A stretch of 64,000 nucleotides of DNA, taken from positions 992,001 to 1,056,000 of the forward strand of contig NC_052507.1 in the NCBI RefSeq assembly GCF_014356525.2, written 5' to 3'. This document shows positions 23,973 through 35,343 of the stretch, piece by piece. Position 1 is the first letter of the stretch. The number at the start of each line of letters is the position of its first letter. The notes beneath the pieces are model-generated. The model ran no database searches, was not told where the DNA came from, and worked only from the letters and a program-made list of their open reading frames with translations. The position numbers were made by a program, and so were the translations under genes. Source of the stretch: Nilaparvata lugens (taxonomy: Eukaryota > Arthropoda > Insecta > Hemiptera > Delphacidae).

Positions 23973-24643
23973 TCTATATATATAAAAGCGAAATGGCACT
24001 CACTCACTCACTCACTCACTCACTCGCATAACTAAAAATCTACCGGACCAAAAACGTTCAAATTTGGTAGGTATGTTCAGTTGGCCCTTTGGGAGGCGCA
24101 CTAAGAAATCTTTTGGCAATATTTTAACTCTAAGGGAGGTTTTTAAGGGATTAAAGTTCGTCTTTTAGCATGTATATTCTTCTTCTCCCAATCTCTTAAT
24201 TATAATTGAAAATTCCATATCATGTGTTACTATAGAACTATAATCTAGATAGAGTACCTCTTCGAAACAGTTGTTAACTGGCAACTGAATTAATAATTTT
24301 GTCAGGTTGGCATTAAGTTGAGTTAACTTTGTTAGGTTGGCACCAAGTTGAAGATTTTAATGCATTTATCGCGGAAAAATTGATTGGACACTGCTACTTC
24401 AATCCTGGGAATATTATATTACTAGCCGTCAGGCTCGCTTCGCTCGCCATATCCGTTTAGCCATGCGTTTAGTCTGGACCCCCGACTGGATTGTTCTAAC
24501 ATATGATAAAAATGCTCAAATGAAAAATGCAGGCGAGCGAAGCGAGCCTGCTGATCTCATTCTTGGACGATCCAGTCGGGGGTCCAGGGGGCGGAGCCCC
24601 CTGGCTAGACGGATATGGCGAGCGAAGCGAGCCTGACGGCTAG
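23973..24643 (+). mobile_element. HEL-1 Helitron, non-autonomous, copy 1
   Basis: Starts TCTATATATATAAAAGCG, has a CACTCACTC run, and ends with hairpin GGCGAGCGAAGCGAGCC, then TGACGGCTAG. It lies between A and T with no target duplication. TC start, hairpin and CTAG end are the Helitron hallmarks. No Rep/helicase is present. The GGCGAGC hairpin type also occurs near 24,430 and 24,535, dividing the element into modules. Confidence 0.85.
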
Positions 24644-25026
24644 TTTCATTATACTTTTAACAAAATTATATCAGGTTCTCCATGATATTACACTCAAACT
24701 GGATGATTTCATAGGATAAGTTGAAGAGTTTTGTTCCAATATCACTTAATAATAAATAATTTTTTCGAATGTTCATAACATTGATGTGATCATTAACAGT
24801 TCTTACCTCTACTTCGCTCAATAAAAATAATACACTTTCAAGTTTCAGTAAGGAAACTTGTAATTCTAGAGATTGTAATTCAACCATACATCATCAATAA
24901 CATGAACACATAATCATAGATTCATTTATCAATTATTACGTACCACATTATTTTAAAACGTCAGTCAAATTAAAAATATCTCTTCCGGTATTGGAATCAT
25001 AGTTTGACTATCTAGCTAAATCTCTA
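24644..25026. other. No recognisable feature
   Basis: AT-rich; a 73-codon minus-strand frame has no known domain. Confidence 0.45.
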
Positions 25027-25402
25027 TAGAGAGGCACACGTTATGATTGCAGTGGAGAAAGATAGGAGAACAACGTTGCCGATCCTATGTCTTGTCAATG
25101 CCTTCTATAGACGGTAGCTGATACAGGTTTATTGATGTAATATCAACTGTTTATTCTCGTTTAAAATAATCAATTGAGTTCTATTAAGAAAGAAACTATA
25201 TTTTTCAATAATTTCATAATGGATTTCCATAATTAAGATAAAAATTTTGTTAATGAATTATCAATTCTACATTGTTGAAAGAAGATCTGGCAACAGAGCA
25301 AAGCGAGAACGAGATAGCGCTATCCGCTTTGTTGAGTGATTGACAAGGACAACAATACCATTGCTAATCGAACACTGCCACTATAACGTGGACCTCACTA
25401 TA
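25027..25402. repeat. MITE-A copy
   Basis: Diverged left end AGAGAGGCACACGTTATGA; right end CTATAACGTGGACCTCACTATA. Complete. Confidence 0.8.
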
Positions 25403-25789
25403 ACCTATGGTTAGATATTTGGAATGACTCAACCAAACCATTCCCAAGCTCTGGAAATGACATTCAATTTGATTGATATCTTGAACTTTTTTGTTAGAAA
25501 GATGATTGATAATATTGTTAGGAGTTATTTTATTTTTTCCTCCAGGATGATCCGTGACTCATAGTTAGGGTGACTATAAGGTTATCAGGTTGTAGGTGTT
25601 TAACGTAGTAAGGGATGACTCATTGACTTAGGTAGTAGGCAAGACCCTTAGCCCAAAATAACCACTCCCTGTGACCTTATTCATTAAAAGGGTGCGTTTT
25701 GAAGGGAGGAGTACTATTGCATTGCGAATATTGCGTGAGTAGGGTCAAGTTTTCGACAAGGAAATTATCTCCCACAATAGTTCTGTTGG
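25403..25789. other. No recognisable feature
   Basis: Nothing supported. Confidence 0.45.
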
Positions 25790-25930
25790 TGATCGATTTT
25801 CAGCCATATAATACACTAGGCTATATACAGGTATGTTATTGCTTCGTTTCTAGTTATCTTGAAGACATAAATAGATATAATAGACACGTTGATAATCGAT
25901 TTTCAGCCGTATAATACACTAGGCTATATA
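25790..25930. repeat. Repeat N, first unit plus half
   Basis: CGATTTTCAGCC.TATAATACAC occurs at 25,793 and again at 25,897, giving a ~100 bp period with GACATAAATAGATATAATAG between. Further units lie at 26,868, 27,371 and 28,393. Confidence 0.75.
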
Positions 25931-26060
25931 ATAGTTATTTGTATATCTAGAGTGAAAAGTACGAAGCCGAGGGTAACAATTTTCCTGAGGGAGAAAAAGT
26001 ATTTTTCGCTCGTGATGTACACAACATTTTTCCCCCATCTACATTTTTTTATAGAAACTG
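25925..26060. repeat. FB-like hairpin remnant
   Basis: AATAGTTATTTGTATATCTAG resembles the start of the FB/C unit; AAAAAGTATTTTTCGCTCGTG follows. Degenerate. Confidence 0.35.
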
Positions 26061-26534
26061 CAAATTAAATCATTCTAATAACTTACGTATTGTTGACAAT
26101 GTTTCCTAACAACATAACCTAAAATCTAAAGCCTAAAAACCGGTCATCTGATTGGCACTGCCGATTGCGCTATCTATCGGCCAAAGTTGTAACAATTATA
26201 TCAGCTGGGCAGGCTACCAAAAATGGCTGACTCCAGATCACGCGGTTCAGATTTGAATTGCAGAATGCAGATCAAAAATATTTGTTGGCTGGTATTTTGA
26301 ATAGAATGAAATACTTTAAAAATTGTATAAATTTTTATCGTCTACTAATATTAAGAATATAATATCATACAAACATATATTTCATGAGTTGATCAAATTT
26401 CTGGTTGTGGTATTGAATTCAGTTGACTCAATGACAGACACCTCTATTACGCTTTCTCATCTGAGCTTAGACCTTCTAACCTATTACCATGTAAGTTTTT
26501 AAAATAGAGATGCTTCCCATGTTATTTAAATGGA
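26061..26534. other. No recognisable feature
   Basis: Nothing supported. Confidence 0.45.
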
Positions 26535-26607
26535 GTCACTTTTACTCCCTAGGGAGTTTTTCTGTTTTTTTACTACCGAGAGCGAAAAAGTGACACTTTA
26601 GTATTAG
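26535..26607. repeat. Imperfect hairpin
   Basis: GTCACTTTT...CTCCCTAGGGAG...AAAAAGTGAC; the inner CTCCCTAGGGAG is a perfect palindrome. Confidence 0.6.
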
Positions 26608-26664
26608 GTTTCAGGGAGTAAAGTAAGTACTTTAGACAGTAGGTGGAGGAAGAAGAATTTCTAT

Positions 26665-26830
26665 ATTGATTATGTTGTTAAATAATTATATTGAACATAC
26701 ATTGTTGATAGCGATCTGGCAACGTTGCGGAGCTAGAAAAGGATAGCGCGATCTGCTTTGTCGAATGATAGAAAAAGGATAGCAGCACCAATGTTTTGGA
26801 TTCATGAAGAGCAAGAGTGTCTTGCTCTGT
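26665..26830. repeat. MITE-A-related fragment, variant end
   Basis: MITE-A right half, then TTTTGGATTCATGAAGAGC instead of the usual terminus. The same join recurs at 32,745-32,895, so it is a distinct subfamily, not a local break. Confidence 0.6.
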
Positions 26831-26867
26831 CTTGCTCTGTGTCATGTAGACAGTAGGTGGAGGAAAA

Positions 26868-26970
26868 GGTATATTATTGCTTTCTTTCTAGATAATTATA
26901 TTGAAGACATAAATAGATATAATAGACGCGTTGATAATCGATTTTCAGCCGTATAACATGTTATATGAAG
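26868..26970. repeat. Repeat N unit
   Basis: AGGTATATTATTGCTTTC through CGATTTTCAGCCGTATAAC. Confidence 0.7.
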
Positions 26971-26991
26971 GTATATCACAGCTTTGTTCCT

Positions 26992-27369
26992 ATAGTGAGG
27001 TCCACGTTATAATGGCAGTGTTTGATCAGCAAAGGTATTGCTATCCTTGTCCATCATTCAACAAATCGGATAGCGCTATCTCTTTCTCACTTTGTTCTGT
27101 TGTCAGATCGTCTTTTAACAATGTAGAATTGATAATTGATAAACAAAATATTCCATCTTAATTATTTGAATTCATTATGGAATTATTTAAAAAAATTATT
27201 TCTTGCTTAATAAAATATAATTGATTATTTTAAACGAGAATGAACAGTTAATATTACATCAATAAACCTGTATCAGCTACCGTCTATAGAAGGCATTGAC
27301 AACATGGACTAACGGCAACGTTTTCCTCCTATCTTTCCCCACTGCCATTATAACGTGGACCACACTATA
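26992..27369. repeat. MITE-A copy
   Basis: TATAGTGAGGTCCACG to CGTGGACCACACTATA; complete. Confidence 0.85.
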
Positions 27370-27370
27370 G

Positions 27371-27474
27371 GCTATAGAAATGTATATTATCACTTTGTTT
27401 CCAAGTATATTAAACATGTATATAGCTATAATAGACATGTTGATGATCGAATTTCAGTCATATAATACACTATA
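27371..27474. repeat. Repeat N unit
   Basis: GGCTATAGAAATGTATATTA through AATTTCAGTCATATAATACAC. Confidence 0.65.
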
Positions 27475-27690
27475 GTGAGGTCCACGTTATAATGGCAGTG
27501 GATAAAGATAGAAGAATAGCGATGCCGATTCTTTGCATGAATTAATTATATTTTCTACACTGTCAAAAACATAATTGGCAACGTTGTGGACCTAGAAAAG
27601 GATAGTACCACCGACATTGTCGAATGATAGACAAGGATAGCAAAACCAAAGTTGATCAAATACTGTCATTATAACGTGGACCTCACTATA
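27470..27690. repeat. MITE-A, internally deleted
   Basis: Both termini intact but only 220 bp; the middle third is missing. Confidence 0.8.
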
Positions 27691-27701
27691 GGCTATCATC
27701 T

Positions 27702-28390
27702 TCTATATATATAAAAGCGAAATGGCACTCACTCACTGACTGACTGACTCACTCACTCACTCACTCACTCACTCACTCGCATAACTAAAAATCTACCGGA
27801 CCAAAAACGTTCAAATTTGGTAGGTATGTTCAGTTGGCCCTTTAGAGGCGCACTAAGAAATCTTTTGGCAATATTTTAACTCTAAGGGTTGTTTTTAAGG
27901 GTTTAAAGTTCGTCTTTTAGCATGTATATTCTCCCAATCTCTTAATTATAATTGAAATTTCCATATCATATGTTACTATAGAACTGTAATCTAGATAGAG
28001 TACCTCTTCGAAACAGTTGTTAACTGGCAACTAAATTAATAAATTTTGTCAGGTTGGCATTAAGTTGTGTTGACTTTGTTAGGTTGGCACCAAGTTGAAG
28101 ATTTAAATACATTTATCGCGGAAAAATTGATTGGGCACTGCTACTTCAATCCTGGGAATATTAAATTACTAGCCGTCAGGCTCGCTTCGCTCGCCATATC
28201 CGTTTAGCCAGACGTTTAGTCTGGACCCCCGACTGGATTGTCCTAACATATGATAAAAATGCTCAAATGAAAAATGCAGGCGAGGGAAGCGAGCCTGCAG
28301 ATCTCATTCTTGGACGATCCAGTCGGGGGTCCAGGGGGCGGAGCCCCCTGGCTAGACGGATATGGCGAGCGAAGCGAGCCTGACGGCTAG
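27702..28390 (+). mobile_element. HEL-1 copy 2
   Basis: TCTATATATATAAAAGCG to TGACGGCTAG, with a longer CACT/GACT run than copy 1. It lies within the N-repeat cluster. No coding sequence. Confidence 0.85.
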
Positions 28391-28674
28391 TATAGGTATA
28401 TTATTGATTTGTTTCTTGGTATATTAAAGATATATATATATATATATCCATAATTGGCACACTTTTTTATTTGTCTTATAGATATCTAGCCCTGACCGTG
28501 ACTAGTCAGTCATTATTGATCTCAAGGCGGATGACGAAACCATATAAATAGAGTGTAATATTCCTTTGCGACTGTTGTATTGATTTTACTGTTAGTCTTT
28601 TTTTGGATTAAAGACTGTGTTGCCCTGTGTCCCTATTCCCTATAGGTCTATTAAATGTTTTGCGGAGCTAGTGA
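28391..28674. repeat. Partial repeat N, then unassigned
   Basis: GGTATATTATTGATTTGTTTC at 28,394 is the start of another N unit, cut by a short TATATA run. The rest is unassigned. Confidence 0.5.
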
Positions 28675-29550
28675 ATGCGCTTTGCTCTATTCCCAGATCG
28701 TCTTTCAACAATGTAGAATTAATTATTGATTAACAAAATATTTGATCTCAATTATGAAAATTCATTATAAAATTATTGAAAAATATAATTTCTTGCTTAA
28801 TAAGATAATAGGAGCTTGGCTCGTTATTTATTCATTGACTCCTGATAAACCAAACACAATTCTTTGAAATGATTGGGGAAGTACTAACAGCACATCCCAA
28901 AATTGTTTATTTCCCGAATTTTGATTTATACACTATAAATAGTCCAGAATGAAGGTTATGTTCCATACACTTGGATTCAGGTTCAATTTTCTGTTCAAAC
29001 ATTTTTAAAAAAAAAATATGATTCAGATTAAATACAAACCAAATTAAATAATAAAATAACACTCACTAATCACTTAAAATTGTGAAATAATGATCAACTT
29101 TGAAAATTATGATGTACTCTAGTTTAGGAGGATTATCATGTCATGTCAACAGATCAGATTATGTTATCAAGTCGATTAAATTGTCTAGCTAGATAAAATT
29201 TCTCGCTGATTGATTATGATTACACCGCTGAAAATAATTCTGTCTCTCTCCCACACAGGCACACACATCTTCTGTTATCGAGAGACGACAAAATTATCAT
29301 CTGTTTTCCAAGGATGAATAATTGTTATCCTGTTAATGTCGTTCAGCGAGTTTTCCAAAGAATAAGACCTAGTGCAATCGAATTTTTATATCATAAACCT
29401 ACTATGTTACAAATTTCGTGAAAATCGTTAGAGCCGTTCTCGAGATCCGTAAAATATAAATAACCAGATATATAAATAATAGAGAAATTGCTCGCTTAAT
29501 ATAATTGGATAATTGATTATTTTAAACGAGAATGAACCGTTAATATTACA
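28675..29550. repeat. MITE-A fragment interrupted by HEL-2
   Basis: MITE-A runs to TTTCTTGCTTAATAA at about 28,803 and resumes around 29,490 with TAATATAATTGG...AACGAGAATGAACC. Confidence 0.65.
28806..29497 (-). mobile_element. HEL-2 copy 1
   Basis: Minus-strand copy of the element at 60,666-61,387; shared blocks include GATTGCACTAGGTC, GGAAAACAGATGAT and AAATAACGAGC. No coding sequence. Confidence 0.65.
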
Positions 29551-29559
29551 TCAATAGTG

Positions 29560-29905
29560 AAATCTGTACTCTTCCCAAATTTTTATAGAATTAGTTCCAA
29601 ATAGTAGCCTATCTACACATGGTTTTGAAAATTGATTATTCTTCCATTCTTTTTCATATTATCCATTCATTGCTATTCTTATATTTGGTCTATGTTACAT
29701 TGTATATTTATGATACAGGAATTATATGAATGACTGGGGATGGAACAACAAGCTTTCTCCAAATCTGTTCTCTTCCCAAATTTTTAAAGAAATTGTTCCA
29801 AAAAGTACCTATAAATTGTTTAAAATGGTAAATTATTCCAAAAAGTACCTATAAATTGTTTAAAATGGTAAATTATTCCATTCTTATCCATTTCCATTCC
29901 ATTTG
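29560..29905. repeat. Local duplications
   Basis: A ~43 bp unit (AAAAAGTACCTATAAATTG) is repeated exactly in tandem at 29,790-29,878. A diverged copy of the surrounding sequence (CTCTTCCCAAATTTTTA) begins at 29,570. Confidence 0.8.
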
Positions 29906-30004
29906 ATTCATTCTTTCCATTCTTCCATTATCCATTTGATTCTGTTAGTTACTGAATTTCTCTCCATTTGTTGTTGTTTAACGGCTCTCGTGACCAAGTT
30001 TGGA

Positions 30005-30215
30005 ATACTTGGGCGTGTCTAGCCTCGCCCAATGACAGTAGAGCTCAACCTTCATTGGTCAACAGCTTATAGCCAATCGTAGAGCTTCACCGCCACTATA
30101 TTATATTCTGCTGTCTATTGTTCAAGATTTTAGTGTACTGGAGATCGATAATGGTGTAATAACCGAAACTAGTATATGATGTTCTCATAAATTAGTGGTT
30201 TTGATGATAAATAAA
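30005..30215 (+). repeat. Diverged PLE 3' end
   Basis: GATAATGGTGTAATAACCGAAAC and GCCCAATGACAG match the PLE end but with many changes, so it is an older or different subfamily. Confidence 0.55.
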
Positions 30216-30527
30216 GTCCAAAATTATAAGTGAATCCAAATTGGTGAATCACTGAAGCTCTGAGAACTTTTTGAAAAAAGTATGTTCGGTTTTAAACATC
30301 CAAAAATACTCGCCTTTGAATCGCAACATAATTGGAATACTTGTGCAATGCCACCTGTATTTGAGACTGGTTTTTGTCTGTCTACTACCACTTAAATCGG
30401 GGGAAAATGGTGTCTATTAACAGCTTTAGTTGAACGGTGGCACATGTGTGGTTTGTTATAGCTGCTATTTTTAGAGCCGCACTGTTTTTTCGTTAGCATC
30501 AGATTTATTTTTTACTTTCTCTGCGCC
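30216..30527. other. No recognisable feature
   Basis: Nothing supported. Confidence 0.45.
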
Positions 30528-30945
30528 CAGCGTGTCTTTCCTTCCATGTTTTTTCCCTGTTCCTTTCTAGCATCCTTTTTTTATTCCTTCTTCTCATATG
30601 GCTTCGGCTCCTTGTCTTTCTCCTATTTCTTCCCCCACGGTCTTTCTCCTACTGAACCTTCTCAAATTTCTTCCATACCTCTTCCTCAGTCCCTTTCACT
30701 CCAAATTTTCGATTAATAATATTTCAGCCTGCCTTTTCCCTCTCCTTTTCCTTCTCCTTCACATACTATACGTCTTTGCATCCACCTCTTTCTCTTCCTA
30801 CACATTCTCTTCCTCACCTCATCCTTCTATGCTTTCTCAAATCCCTTAGCTCCTCACACCTCTCCTCCTATTCCTCTACCTACTCCTTTTCCTCCTCAAA
30901 CCCACCATCCTTTTCATCCTCCTGCTTCATCTAAATTCCTCCTAA
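30528..30945. repeat. Pyrimidine-rich tract
   Basis: About 400 bp of CCT/TTC-rich sequence with strong strand asymmetry. The open frames across it are low-complexity Ser/Leu/Pro and are not called. Confidence 0.8.
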
Positions 30946-31400
30946 TTTTTCAGATTTCCCTCTGCATCGGTTCAGATGCTGCGGAGGCTGTTTTACATTC
31001 TCCATATAGATGAATATTTCTAGTTCTGAACACAAAATACCATTCAAATATTACACACAGTACCATGCTAATAAAGCTATATTACTCTCAACCCAGTCCT
31101 TTAACCGCCGTCGAGCTGACACTTTTATTTTATTTATTTATTGTTTTTTCCTACCTTTAGTTTTAAAATTTATTATTAAAATAAACTCTCTTATTATTCT
31201 TTCAAATCTATTTATTATTCATAGTTTGTAATTTATTTTATTATTGCTAGTGTTTGCCCTCTGTCTGATAATTTGCGACTCCTCCCTGTACCCGGACAAA
31301 TCATCCAGGCAGAGAGAATTTATTCATTCATGTAATTTATAACACTTTTATATTTTGTGAATATGTAATATTTTATGAATAAACCAATTTGAATTTGAAT
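30946..31400 (+). repeat. Probable LINE 3' end
   Basis: A short frame around 31,010-31,130 is followed by TTTATTTTATTTATTTATTG, a 3' UTR and ATGAATAAACCAATTTGAATT tail. Clade not assigned. Confidence 0.45.
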
Positions 31401-31404
31401 TTCA

Positions 31405-31610
31405 ATGATAAATTCTTCTTCAACATCATCCCCCTCCTCCTCCTCTTACTTTTCCTCCACATTTACCTCTTCTCTCTCAAAACGATCCTCCTCTTCCTTC
31501 TCCTCATCCTCTCACTACTCTCATCCTCTTCCTCCTAATTCTATTCTTCCTTCTCATCCATCTCCTTTTCCTCCCCGTGCTACTCCACCTCTATCCTCCA
31601 TTAAAATATC
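31405..31610. repeat. Second pyrimidine-rich tract
   Basis: TCCTCC/TCTTCC-rich, directly after the LINE tail, mirroring the tract before it. The two may be one tract split by the LINE insertion. Confidence 0.75.
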
Positions 31611-31667
31611 TATATTCTATCCTCCATTAATAAATAAATCCTTAGTTTAAATAATGAAAAATTAACG

Positions 31668-32335
31668 TTTTGGTAGAGAGTTAGTGGGGAGGATATTTTT
31701 AATATTCCTTCCGAAGAATGGACATTGATATGTCCAAAGCTCCGCCAATTTATGTAGATGCATAACAATTTAATTATTAATTCCGAATAGGAAATTAGGT
31801 ATATTATTTTGATTTCATGCTTTCGATAATATTAAAACGCAAGCCTTGCCACATTGTTTGTTTGTATTGTTCATTGATCAATTAATTAATTGTGAAGGCT
31901 GTTCAAGATATTATAATTTATTGCTAGTTTTCTATTGATCACCAAAAGTTTACAATGGTTATTGTTTTTTTTCTCTCTCTCAACTTCGGCTGATGGCAGA
32001 AAATGCCAAGCTAAATGAACTTAGAACACTTATTGATATCATCAAGAGATACTATTTATCATATACATTTAATATCAATACTGCTATAATATTGTCTTGT
32101 AAATAAAGTTCTTTTCTTTCTTTCTCTTTCTTTCTTTTCTCAATTATTATCTATAGTTATTATATTACAAATTCCTTTTTCATATCATATACAGTTCAAT
32201 AATTATTTTCTTAGTCTATATTATGTAAATTCATCTATAATTGTTCTGTATTGTAAGCTATTGTATATAAGTGTATAAGCCAGTATATATTGTAATCTTC
32301 ATAAATAAAGTACTCAATCAATCAACCTCCCCCAC
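31668..32335 (+). repeat. LINE tail family M, split by a second tail
   Basis: M-tail sequence to about 31,776, then an inserted tail (31,777-32,147) ending GTAAATAAAGTTCTTTTC plus CTTT repeats, then M resumes through AATAAAGTACTCAATC. AATTATT lies on both sides of the inserted piece. Confidence 0.6.
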
Positions 32336-32635
32336 CTCCTCACCACCAAACTCCCATTTAAATATTTCTTGGGCTGATATTGCAGCCTATGCTTGAACCT
32401 AGCTCTTGAAACTCAACCGATATAAACCAGTGAAGTGGCTTTCAAGTGCTGAGACTGAAGCCAATTTGAAGTTGAGGGTGTTCCAGCTGACTGACTCCCT
32501 TTCTTTCCAATGCTAAATCTATCGGAAACTCATAAAGTTAGTTTGAAACGTTACAGTTACAAACAAGCAACTCTGAAAAATTCAATATTAAACCCAATAC
32601 TTCACGAGAGAGAGGAGGACAACTCTCATACTATA
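32336..32635. other. No recognisable feature
   Basis: Nothing supported. Confidence 0.45.
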
Positions 32636-32744
32636 ACATAGAGAAAAGATAGCATAAGGAGATATCTCATCGTATATCATACTCCTGCATTGTGAAATAC
32701 GATCCGTCAACGTTGTAGAGCTAGAAAAAGAATTTTTATATTGA

Positions 32745-32895
32745 TTATTTTGTTAAATAATTATATTGATCATACATTGTTGATAGCGATCTGGCAACGT
32801 TGCGGAGCTAGAAAAGGATAGCGCGATCTACTTTGTCGAATGATGGACAAGGATACCAGCACCAATGTTTTGGATTCATGAAGAGCAAGAGTATT
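32745..32895. repeat. MITE-A-related fragment, variant end
   Basis: Same join to TTTTGGATTCATGAAGAGC as at 26,665-26,830. Confidence 0.6.
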
Positions 32896-32897
32896 TC

Positions 32898-33207
32898 TCA
32901 GTGTTCCCTGTCTCTATATTTTGGAAATGTGTGTATATATTAGAAGGTGTTCACTACAGACTATTAATAAGACGCATGAATATAATACACGGCATAAGAA
33001 TACCTTCTCGGAATATCATAAATTGACTTTGTATGAAGAAAAACCCAGTTATATTGGTAGAAAGATTTACCAAGTACTACCAATTCGGTTGCGGGAAATA
33101 TTAACGATAAAAGAGTTTAAACGAAGTTTGAAATTATTTCTAAAGGAGGAGTGCTTTTATAGTCTGAAGGACTATTTTTATTACTGTAATAGAGTCAAAG
33201 ACAAATA
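32898..33207 (+). pseudogene. Non-LTR retrotransposon ORF2 C-terminus
   Basis: The frame reads CLYILEMCVYI, then EYNTRHKN, then PSYIGRKIYQVLP and a basic KEFKRSLKLFLKE close to the stop at 33,206. An EYNTRHK-type motif followed by a 'lP..l+..++i..FK+.lK..L' end is characteristic of the region after the reverse transcriptase domain in jockey/CR1-type LINEs. There is no ATG at the front and no catalytic domain, so this is a 5'-truncated remnant, placed between a MITE-A fragment and the right half of element J. Downstream is probable 3' UTR to about 33,330. Confidence 0.7.
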
Positions 33208-33600
33208 GTAATTATATACTAATATAAATTTAATGAAAAATTAATGGTGTCTCGCTTTTGCTAGCACTTTGACTTGTCTGACGCCGTTGAGGCCACCAGA
33301 CGTAATATATATCTATCTATGTTTATGTTCCAAATGTCACTGTTAATTCATAACGATAGTCCTAGTAGTTATTTTTCGTGACGCTGACATTCTCTCATAG
33401 TGTACAGTTCTTACACTCTCACCCGGTCAAAACAGTGATAATACACAGTAGTCGACAGTAATAGGCTTGAGTTGACAGAATATCAGCTTGGAATTTGGAA
33501 CATAAACGACGACCTATACTAAGGGATATCTTCTTATGCTATTTTTTATACTATGGTACACTTTTTACTATGGTTATACGAACAGTTGATTGTTACTTTC

Positions 33601-34403
33601 TATAGTGAGGTCCACGTTATAATGGCAGTATCTGACTAGTTGTTCTGTGAACAGTAGACCTCACGCAGTATTCTCATCCACAAGTATCTGATTGAAACTA
33701 TAGACCTTATGGAAATACAGCAATAGACTGGCTTCTCCACACATCTGTGTAATCACTTGTCAGCTGATTTATGATGAATAATTCTATAGTCTCATTTTTA
33801 CTCTAATATTGGCGTATGAAGGAGGCTCCTTTTTCGTTTTATATTATCCTTGAAATGCAAAATTTCCAAAAACCTTGTATATACGTCGACGCGCAATTAA
33901 AAAAGAAACATACCTGTCAAATTTCATGAAAATCTATTACCGCGTTTCGCCGTAAAAGCGCAACATATAATTAAACATTTGAACATTCAAACATTTAAAC
34001 ATCTAAACATTAACAGAAATGCCAAACCGTCGACTTGAATCTTAGACCTCACTTCGCTCGGTCAATTAACATTAGTGTTGATATCCTTGTCCATCATTCA
34101 ACAAAGCAGATCGCGCTATCCTTTTCTAGCTCCGCAACGTTGCCAGATCGCTATCAACAATGTATGTTCAATATAATTAATCAACAAAATAATCAATCTC
34201 ATTAAAAAAATTCATTAAGCAATCATTCAAGAATATACTCTTTCGACGAATAAAATATGATTCAACATTTTAAACGATAATGAACAGTCAATATTACATC
34301 AGATATACAGGTATCAGCTGTAGGCTATGCTGTGACAAGGCAGAGAATCACCAACGCTCTTTTTCTATCCTCCACTGCTATTATAACGTGGATCTCATTA
34401 TAG
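33601..34403. mobile_element. MITE-A composite with HLE-B
   Basis: TATAGTGAGGTCCACG at 33,601 and ATTATAACGTGGATCTCATTATA at the right. HLE-B is inserted only 35 bp inside the left end, a different site from copies 3, 4 and 6. Confidence 0.8.
33636..34065 (-). mobile_element. HLE-B copy 7
   Basis: CTAGTTGTTCTGTGAAC to CGCTCGGTCAA. Joining the flanks restores CTGATTAACATTAG of MITE-A, which fixes the borders and shows insertion between A and T without duplication. Confidence 0.75.
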
Positions 34404-34985
34404 TCCATAGTTTTCTTTCCTGTGGTTTGAACCGATCTATGCACTGATTGAACCGCGATTGGGACTCAAACTGAATTACTGCTAATGAGAAATGCCTAAT
34501 GGATGTGAGAATAACAACACACTAATACAAATCAGGTTCAGAAGCCTCTCTCTACTGCATCTAATCTCTTATCATCTCTCTCTCACTCTTTCTTCTTAGT
34601 ATTTCAATTTGATATGAATAATTACCACAATATCAACTTCTCAACTACACAAAAAAATGTATTCATTTTGATAACGTATCAGAATACGAATACTGGTGGT
34701 TTGGAACCCACCTAAAGCTGTAGGTTCACTTATCATCTTCAATCTAATCTTCATTTTTAATCCAATTCATCTATCTAATCTAATCATCATCTGTCTCATG
34801 ATACAAGTAAAAGCCTAGAGCCCCTGTGTGAATTATCCTCAGCTGAAAAATGATGTCTTCCAGAGAGAAAATAGATCGATTTCCAAAGAGATCGCAGTTC
34901 GGAAAACTGTATGTAAAATGTCCAGAGAATCCCTGAAAAACAATTATTTCGGTAGGGTAAGTGAACTTTTAATTACCTCCTAACA
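34404..34985. other. Mostly unassigned
   Basis: A ~55 bp PLE end (ACCACAATATCAACTTCTCAAC) at 34,604-34,660. No coding signal. Confidence 0.45.
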
Positions 34986-35070
34986 GTTACAGATTCATCG
35001 GAACCCATTTGTGAGAAAGATAGAGAGAGAAATAGAGAGAGAGGGAGAGAGAAAGTGTGAGTGAGTGAAC
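34986..35070. repeat. GA-rich simple repeat
   Basis: GAGAGA runs passing into GTGAGTGAGTG. Confidence 0.85.
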
Positions 35071-35343
35071 GTGAGGAGAGGAGTGATAGATAGGCATTGT
35101 AAGGTGAGTGCAAATTTGCACGTGAACAATTGAAATGAGCTGAACATAAAACTGAGTGCAATTCGCAGCTTTGAAAGTGTCAGAGCCCTTTTACTGTCGG
35201 CTAATTCAATAATGATTATTAACAATGAAATAGCTCCGACCGGTGAGCCGTAAATTTGCATTATGTTTCCCGGACTTTGGCAATTGTTTGACGGTTATTT
35301 ACAGTGCAACAGCATCACGCCGTGAGCGAGAGAGAGAGTACGA
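35071..35343. other. No recognisable feature
   Basis: Short GAGAGAGAG run near 35,326; otherwise unassigned. Confidence 0.45.

Larger units (their letters stand above)
32636..33556. repeat. Element J, broken open by other repeats
   Basis: Left J end ATAGAGAAAAGATAGCATAAG at 32,637 and right part CAGTAATAGGCTTGAG...GGGATATCTTC ending near 33,550 enclose a MITE-A variant fragment and a LINE fragment. Confidence 0.6.

Noticed and set aside
30598..31650. Ser/Pro/Leu-rich open frames
   Set aside because: Low-complexity translations of the pyrimidine tracts and a LINE tail.
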